From positions 1-19,987 of the forward strand of contig CALKMQ010000044.1 of assembly GCA_938092125.1 (NCBI GenBank): a stretch of 19,987 bases of DNA, read 5' to 3'. The stretch's first letter is position 1. Every line of letters starts with the position of its first letter. The DNA is from an uncultured bacterium (GTDB lineage: Bacteria; Fidelibacterota; Marinisomatia; Marinisomatales; UBA1611). The position numbers were made by a program, and so were the translations under genes. Below are positions 15,680 through 19,987 of the stretch, one piece after another. The notes under the pieces were generated by a model. It worked only from the letters and a program-made list of their open reading frames with translations, was not told the DNA's origin and did no database searches.

Positions 15680-16518
15680 ATCTTTAAAAGACTTGATAAA
15701 TAGTTATTGTGTTCATAAAATAAAATTGCAGATAAAAATACTGTAAATAGAATGCCTATGTAACCTGCGAAATATAGTTTTCTCTCAAAACAGGGTCTAG
15801 ATGCGATAATAGGTAGACAAATAAACAAAAGTCCTGGTGCAAAAGTCACATAAAATGGATGTGATTCTGATATCATATTTTTTGAAGATAATAATTTAAA
15901 AAGTACTAGAATAATGGTTGTGTTAAAAAACCATCCTATAAAATTTTGTATTGGTACACCGTAATAATTGCCAGGCTTATCCCATTTCCATCTACCTTCA
16001 TTGACAGCTATTGGGTCTAGTACTAAATCTAAAATTGTAATAAATATAGATGTTGTAAGTATAACTTCGAATGAAATAATGCTATTAAACCCTATTCCGA
16101 GAATTAGAAAAGAGCAATTTAATGACATATATATTAAGCCTGACCATGCAATAGCTATAAGCAAAGGTACATTGCCAAGCATAGGTCCAGGACAAAGAGA
16201 TGGCTCGTAGGAGTATTTACCAAAAACATAGCCTTTGTTTGCACCGATTATTTCTAAAAAAAAACTGGTAGTAAAGCTAATTATGAAAAAGATAACAGTG
16301 TTTAAAATGCCAAAAAATAATACACTATGAAAAATAAAGAAACTGAAGCCTAGAATGACTTGAATCATCCTTATGTTTTCTGCTTTTTTATAATTGGATT
16401 CGTCTTTGAGCTTACCCCCAAAGTAAAGTAAAGATTTTATACCAGTACTGTAAATTCGATAAAGGAAGAATATGGATAAACATAGAGCAAAAAAAAATAT
16501 TGTGAAATAATCGACCAA
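15676..16518 (-). CDS. cruF: CruF/DUF422-type carotenoid 1,2-hydratase (membrane protein)
   Basis: A 280-residue integral membrane protein with about seven or eight hydrophobic helices. It carries the family signature: Glu89 then IIGANKGYVFGKYSY (90-104), LDLVLDPIAV (163-172), GRWKWD (175-180) and YYGVPIQNFIGWF (185-197). CruF and archaeal bisanhydrobacterioruberin hydratase add water across the terminal double bond of acyclic carotenoid ends, giving a tertiary 1-hydroxyl. The start is TTG with no clear ribosome binding site; the next in-frame ATG is at residue 51 and would remove the first helix. It shares a 4-bp overlap with the methyltransferase gene. No other carotenoid gene lies in the window, so carotene synthesis must be encoded elsewhere. 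Confidence 0.82.
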   Translation of the reverse strand: MVDYFTIFFFALCLSIFFLYRIYSTGIKSLLYFGGKLKDESNYKKAENIRMIQVILGFSFFIFHSVLFFGILNTVIFFIISFTTSFFLEIIGANKGYVFGKYSYEPSLCPGPMLGNVPLLIAIAWSGLIYMSLNCSFLILGIGFNSIISFEVILTTSIFITILDLVLDPIAVNEGRWKWDKPGNYYGVPIQNFIGWFFNTTIILVLFKLLSSKNMISESHPFYVTFAPGLLFICLPIIASRPCFERKLYFAGYIGILFTVFLSAILFYEHNNYLSSLLKI

Positions 16519-16653
16519 TTGAATATTATGATTTTAAATAGTTAGTTATTAATTATTAAAAGTAATGATTATCAAAATTTATTGATAATATTTATTTATC
16601 TTTTGATAATTTACTCGATTATTTATTCATCGAAATAATATAGATTCTTAATT

Positions 16654-16699
16654 AATCAAGGTAGTTAAAAATGTAATATATCTAGCTACTTTCTTGATT
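16654..16699 (+). repeat. Inverted repeat in the leader of the CoA-binding gene
   Basis: AATCAAG-GTAG at 16654-16664 pairs with CTAC (16686-16689), a 3-nt bulge, and CTTGATT (16693-16699), around a loop of 21 nt. It ends 11 nt before the ribosome binding site at 16711 and would form a leader hairpin if transcribed. Role unknown; the A+T content makes chance pairing possible. Confidence 0.3.
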
Positions 16700-16710
16700 C
16701 TTACTCAAAA

Positions 16711-16715
16711 AGGGA
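16711..16715 (+). promoter_or_regulatory. Ribosome binding site deciding the CoA-binding protein start
   Basis: AGGGA with a 5-nt spacer before the TTG at 16721. The longer frame begins at a TTG at 16694 that lacks such a site and falls inside the inverted repeat. Confidence 0.55.
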
Positions 16716-16720
16716 AAGCA

Positions 16721-17119
16721 TTGAAAAGCTCAACAATTAGTAAAATTTTTTCTATGAAAACAATAGCTGTAGTTGGTATGAGTCCAAACCCTGAAAGACC
16801 AAGTCATTTTGTTTCAAAATATATGATCAATCATGGTTTTAAAATAATTCCAGTAAACCCTGGGCAAAAAGAAATTTTAGGCCTTAGATGCTATCCAACA
16901 TTAAAAGATATAAAATACGAAGTTGATATTGTAAATATTTTTAGAAATTCAGATTATGCTACGCCTATCGTTCAAGAAGCTATTTCAATAAGAGCGAAAG
17001 CGATTTGGCTTCAAGATGGTATCGTTTCAAGTGAAGGTAAGCAGATGGCTCAAGATAATGACATAATTTATATTGAAAATGATTGCGTTTTAAGAAGACA
17101 TAGGAGATTGTATGAATAA
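16721..17119 (+). CDS. CoA-binding domain protein (CoA_binding_2, YccU-like)
   Basis: A 132-residue cytoplasmic protein made of a single Rossmann-type CoA-binding domain, like the N-terminal part of succinyl-CoA ligase alpha. Motifs are KTIAVVGMSPNPERPS near residue 14 with the nucleotide-binding glycine, IIPVNPGQKEILG, and VDIVNIFRNSD. The following AIWLQDGIVSSEG and a C-terminal NDCVLRRHRRLYE complete the family pattern. The best start is TTG at 16721, which gives the usual family length; TTG at 16694 would add nine residues. Its stop lies inside the next gene (8-bp overlap). These proteins are widespread and their exact role is poorly defined; binding of CoA or an acyl-CoA is expected. Confidence 0.87.
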   Translation: MKSSTISKIFSMKTIAVVGMSPNPERPSHFVSKYMINHGFKIIPVNPGQKEILGLRCYPTLKDIKYEVDIVNIFRNSDYATPIVQEAISIRAKAIWLQDGIVSSEGKQMAQDNDIIYIENDCVLRRHRRLYE

Positions 17120-17861
17120 TGATTTTTTAAAAGTTCTAGTTATAGTTTTTTGTTTAGCAAGTTTTCCTTATGCCCAAAAAGGATCAAATCTTCCTGAAAG
17201 TATATATATGAACATATCTTTAGGGATTTTGCAGCCACAAGGTGAGTTTGCTAATAATGTTACTAATAATGGTTATGGCATTGACTTTGATGGTGGTTGG
17301 TATATTTATAATGGTCCTGTTGGAATAGGAGTAAATGTTATTGCTGCTCAATATGGAAATTTTACTCGCCAAATACCATATAGCTACTTTTCTAGTTTGG
17401 TTACCTTAACCGAGAAGACCGCATCAACTATATTTATTGTTAATCCTTATGTTCAGCCTACCTTAAGAATGGGAGATTTTAGTTTTTACACTAAATTTTT
17501 TGCAGGTTATCAAGCTCTTGAAACAAAGACGAAGATACAGAATGATGCGCAAGAGAATAATGAGAATGAAGATGATGAGCCTGATTATATAGCTCAATCT
17601 AAGGTGGCGACTGATGGTGCTTTTGATTACGGAGTAGGTCTTGGTATGAGATTTCCAATTTTTAGAGATGGTGAGAATGGACCGATATTTATTTGTTTAG
17701 AAATGAAATGGTCAAAAGGAGGTGAGGCCGAATATCTAAATGCAGGTAAGGATGGGGCTATTGTATTAAGTGACCCTGCTGATGGACCTGTTACAACGAC
17801 ACTTAATCCTGACAAGTCAATGACGGATCTTTTTAACGTATCAATAGGTATTGGATTTTAA
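17112..17861 (+). CDS. Outer-membrane beta-barrel protein
   Basis: A 249-residue exported protein. Residues 1-21 are a signal peptide (cleavage near SFPYA before QKG). Alternating hydrophobic/polar strands separated by Gly/Asn turns run to the end, and the last residues (FNVSIGIGF) close with an aromatic Phe, as in outer-membrane barrels that need the BAM machinery. A very acidic loop (QENNENEDDEPDY, about residues 146-158) is likely exposed. Eight or ten strands are plausible for this length. AGGAG at 17102-17106 with a 5-nt spacer supports the start inside the end of the CoA-binding gene. No enzyme motif is visible. Function unknown; a small channel or structural protein is possible. Confidence 0.8.
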   Translation: MNNDFLKVLVIVFCLASFPYAQKGSNLPESIYMNISLGILQPQGEFANNVTNNGYGIDFDGGWYIYNGPVGIGVNVIAAQYGNFTRQIPYSYFSSLVTLTEKTASTIFIVNPYVQPTLRMGDFSFYTKFFAGYQALETKTKIQNDAQENNENEDDEPDYIAQSKVATDGAFDYGVGLGMRFPIFRDGENGPIFICLEMKWSKGGEAEYLNAGKDGAIVLSDPADGPVTTTLNPDKSMTDLFNVSIGIGF

Positions 17862-17903
17862 TTTTTATAAAAATCCAAGATATAGTTTTTTGAATCAAAT
17901 ATT

Positions 17904-19987
17904 ATGTTGAAAGCAATTATTCTTTTTCTATTGATGGATCTTTCTTATTCTCAAAGTAAATGGATAAAAACATTTGGTGCTGATGAGGTTGATGGTGCCA
18001 ATCATGTTTTGCCTTTAGATGATGGTTTTCTACTTACCGGTTTTACAAATTCTTTTGGTAACGGTGGGAATGATCTTTGGGTAATAAGAACGGATAAAAA
18101 CATGGCAAAGGTTTGGGATAAATTTTATGGCGGAATGCATTTGGAAACTGGACACAAATCTATTCAAGCTGAAGATGGTGGTTTTATTATTCTGGGACAA
18201 ACTTATTCATATGGAGCAGGTTCTGGAGATATTTGGGTCGTAAAAATTTCTGCTCGTGGTACTCTTCTTTGGGATAAAACGTACGGTAATGAAAATCTAG
18301 ATTTAGGAATTGATATATGTGCTTCTAATGATAATGGATATATGATAGTAGGAACTACTCATTCTAAGAAAACGAATAGCCTTGACGCATATGTGATAAA
18401 AATTGATTCAGTCGGAGACATAATATGGGATCAAGTCTACGGAGGTTTATTAGCAGATGGTTTGAATTCTATTTCAAAAATAAATGATGAATATGGATAT
18501 ATGTTATTTGGGTACACTAAATCGTATATGCTTGATAAAAGCAGGAAAAAAAAGAAAGGTTATTTGGGACGAATACTTTCTTCTATTTTCAAAAAAGAAG
18601 CCTCTTCAGAATCATGGCTAATAAATATTGATGAATATGGGGACAAGAATTGGCACACAACCTATGGTGGAAAAAAAGATGATACCGGAAAACAAATTAA
18701 TTCTTTTTCTGATGGAAATTTCTTGCTTTCTAACGATACTAAATCTTTTGGTTCAGGAGGAAAAGATATATGGTTAATAAAAATTGATAGGAATGGAAAA
18801 ATAATATGGGAGAAAACTATAGGCGGTAAAAAAGATGAATATCTTGAATCAACAGTATTAATATCAGATAAAGAAATAGTTATTAGCGGGCAAAAACCGT
18901 TAAAAAATAAATTATCATTGAAATCTCTCTTTTTTTCAAAATTTAAAATAAACAATAATAAAAACGGTAATTCTAAATCTTTCATTACAAAGCTGGGCGG
19001 GAAAGGAAAAATGATTTGGCAAAAAGATGATTTTGAAGATGAAAAAAATCGAATTCCTTATATTTCAAATATCAAAAATAATATATTAATTGTTGGTCAA
19101 AAATCAACTAAGTATAACGGAAATGGTGATGCCTGGATTGCCTTATTAAAAAAAAATGGTGATAAAAAATGGGATAATAGCTATGGAGGTAGAGGTGCGG
19201 ATGGTGGTAATAATTCTAAAGTTACATCTGATGGCGGTTATATTTCTGTTGGATATACAAATGCCTATGGAAATGGCAAAAATGATGTGTGGATTATTAA
19301 AACAGATTTTACTGGAGAAAAAGAATGGAGTCGTGTTTATGGTGGAAAGTTGGATGATTATGGTTGGGGTGTCACAGAAAGCAATGATGGTGGATATGTT
19401 ATTACAGGTGAAACCTTTTCATTCGGTAGCGGGCAAAGTGATGTATACCTATTAAAAATTGATTCAACGGGAAATATGATATGGAATACAACTTTTGGAG
19501 GCCTTGCAGAAGATGTCGCCTATGAGGTTGTTAATTCTGATGATGGTGGTTTTGTCGTTGCATCACAAACAAAGTCATATGGTAAAGGTGGCAGCGACGG
19601 CATGATCGTAAAGTTTAATTCTGATGGAATCAAGGAATGGCATAGACTTTTTGGAGGTAAGGGATTAGACTATTTTAAGTCTATAACTGTTGATTCATTA
19701 AAAGGATATGTTTTAGCAGGTGGAACAAGGTCATTTGATAATGGGGATAGTCAAGGATGGTTGTTATCAGTTAATAAAGACGGTTTTCCAAGGTGGGAAA
19801 AAACTTATGGTGATAAAGGCGAGGATGCTTTTAATATGGTAACTAAAACTAAGGATAACGGATTTGTAGCGGTTGGATCAAGTGAATCATTTTTCAGTAA
19901 AGGAATGAAAGATATTGTAATAATAAAATTCGATTCTTTAGGACAAAAATTATGGATGAACCTATATGGAGGTAAGGAAAATGATAT
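17904..19987 (+). CDS. Secreted multi-repeat beta-propeller-like protein, 3' end beyond the window
   Basis: One uninterrupted frame runs from the ATG at 17904 to the right edge: 694 codons and no stop. Residues 1-17 look like a short signal peptide (MLKAIILFLLMDLSYSQ). From residue 20 on there are twelve full copies and the start of a thirteenth of a unit of about 51 residues: W-x-K-T-Y-G-G, then SDGGYI-x-x-G-x-T-x-SFG-x-G-x-x-D-x-W-x-IK-x-D-x-x-G. This is the Gly/Asp-rich repeat of large surface proteins in the Bacteroidota and relatives, thought to fold as beta-propeller blades. Copies 4 and 6 carry basic inserts (about residues 212-237 and 332-360). It likely ends in a secretion tail outside the window. 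No ribosome binding site is clear. Function unknown. Confidence 0.85.
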   Translation, partial: MLKAIILFLLMDLSYSQSKWIKTFGADEVDGANHVLPLDDGFLLTGFTNSFGNGGNDLWVIRTDKNMAKVWDKFYGGMHLETGHKSIQAEDGGFIILGQTYSYGAGSGDIWVVKISARGTLLWDKTYGNENLDLGIDICASNDNGYMIVGTTHSKKTNSLDAYVIKIDSVGDIIWDQVYGGLLADGLNSISKINDEYGYMLFGYTKSYMLDKSRKKKKGYLGRILSSIFKKEASSESWLINIDEYGDKNWHTTYGGKKDDTGKQINSFSDGNFLLSNDTKSFGSGGKDIWLIKIDRNGKIIWEKTIGGKKDEYLESTVLISDKEIVISGQKPLKNKLSLKSLFFSKFKINNNKNGNSKSFITKLGGKGKMIWQKDDFEDEKNRIPYISNIKNNILIVGQKSTKYNGNGDAWIALLKKNGDKKWDNSYGGRGADGGNNSKVTSDGGYISVGYTNAYGNGKNDVWIIKTDFTGEKEWSRVYGGKLDDYGWGVTESNDGGYVITGETFSFGSGQSDVYLLKIDSTGNMIWNTTFGGLAEDVAYEVVNSDDGGFVVASQTKSYGKGGSDGMIVKFNSDGIKEWHRLFGGKGLDYFKSITVDSLKGYVLAGGTRSFDNGDSQGWLLSVNKDGFPRWEKTYGDKGEDAFNMVTKTKDNGFVAVGSSESFFSKGMKDIVIIKFDSLGQKLWMNLYGGKEND
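17961..19987 (+). repeat. Tandem 51-residue (about 155-bp) coding repeats
   Basis: The repeats are clear in protein but diverged in DNA. Unit starts are marked by a Trp codon, for example at 17961 and 18114. Copies 8-10 are the closest to the consensus and copies 6-7 the most degenerate. Confidence 0.7.

Larger units (their letters stand above)
16519..16720. promoter_or_regulatory. AT-rich divergent intergenic region with TTATCAA/TTGATAA repeats
   Basis: This 202-bp gap separates the carotenoid unit (minus) from the CoA-binding gene (plus). ATTATCAA at 16568-16575 and TTGATAAT at 16582-16589 form a perfect 8-bp dyad with a 6-bp centre. A further TTGATAAT lies at 16603-16610, with TTATC at 16596-16600 making a second, smaller dyad with it. 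The clustering looks like binding sites for a dimeric regulator of the carotenoid genes, though such words also arise in AT-rich DNA. I see no promoter that stands out. Confidence 0.3.

Noticed and set aside
16694..16720. Longer TTG start for the CoA-binding protein
   Set aside because: It lies in an inverted repeat with no ribosome binding site, while TTG at 16721 has AGGGA at ideal spacing and gives the family length.
18662..19455. A minus-strand frame at 18662-18985 and a plus-strand frame at 19156-19455
   Set aside because: Both lie inside the continuous repeat-protein frame that begins at 17904; composition is low-complexity and reflects the repeats.
17961..19987. DNA-level tandem repeat or CRISPR-like array
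   Set aside because: The periodicity is in the protein; the DNA units differ widely, remain in frame and have no spacers.

Overview
The window is AT-rich, tightly packed bacterial DNA. It most likely comes from an uncultured marine member of the FCB group; Candidatus Marinimicrobia (SAR406) is my best guess. The main clue is the C-terminal type IX secretion tail on the first large protein (residues 573-662, beginning FALKQNYPNPFNPTTEIEFS), a form common in Marinimicrobia, Ignavibacteria and Calditrichaeota. Clear GGAG/AGGAG ribosome binding sites, which Bacteroidota usually lack, and TTG/GTG starts agree with this. Taxonomy is inference from signatures only. I see no tRNA, rRNA, CRISPR array, insertion sequence or phage gene.

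Layout. (a) 1-2246, minus strand: the first 51 codons of a lipoprotein gene, then a secreted beta-helix protein with a type IX tail and a good intrinsic terminator. (b) 2247-2387: a divergent regulatory gap with a near-perfect 26-bp dyad. (c) 2388-14802, plus strand: eleven closely spaced or overlapping genes that look like one long operon. They encode a GH2 beta-mannosidase, an SGNH/GDSL esterase, an exported CBM9-like sugar-binding protein, a sodium:solute symporter, a transglutaminase-like lipoprotein, three consecutive phytanoyl-CoA-dioxygenase-family (PhyH) Fe(II)/2-oxoglutarate oxygenases, a family 3 O-methyltransferase, an exported M1 metallopeptidase and a 35-residue membrane peptide. 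(d) 14807-16518, minus strand: a two-gene unit, a CruF-type carotenoid hydratase overlapping a small-molecule methyltransferase by 4 bp. (e) 16519-16720: an AT-rich divergent gap with repeated TTATCAA/TTGATAA elements and a leader inverted repeat. (f) 16721-19987, plus strand: a CoA-binding protein, an outer-membrane beta-barrel protein overlapping it by 8 bp, and a long secreted protein of about twelve 51-residue repeats that runs off the right edge.

How the genes may work together. The first half of the operon reads as a small glycan-use locus without SusC/SusD: a surface sugar-binding protein, a sodium-driven importer, a cytoplasmic beta-mannosidase and an esterase that could remove acyl groups. 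The second half (three oxygenases, a catechol-type methyltransferase, a peptidase) does not belong to any pathway I recognise; it could process an unusual methylated or hydroxylated substrate, or make a small product. The carotenoid pair suggests a tertiary hydroxyl made by CruF that the partner enzyme may methylate. These pathway ideas are inference from neighbourhood.
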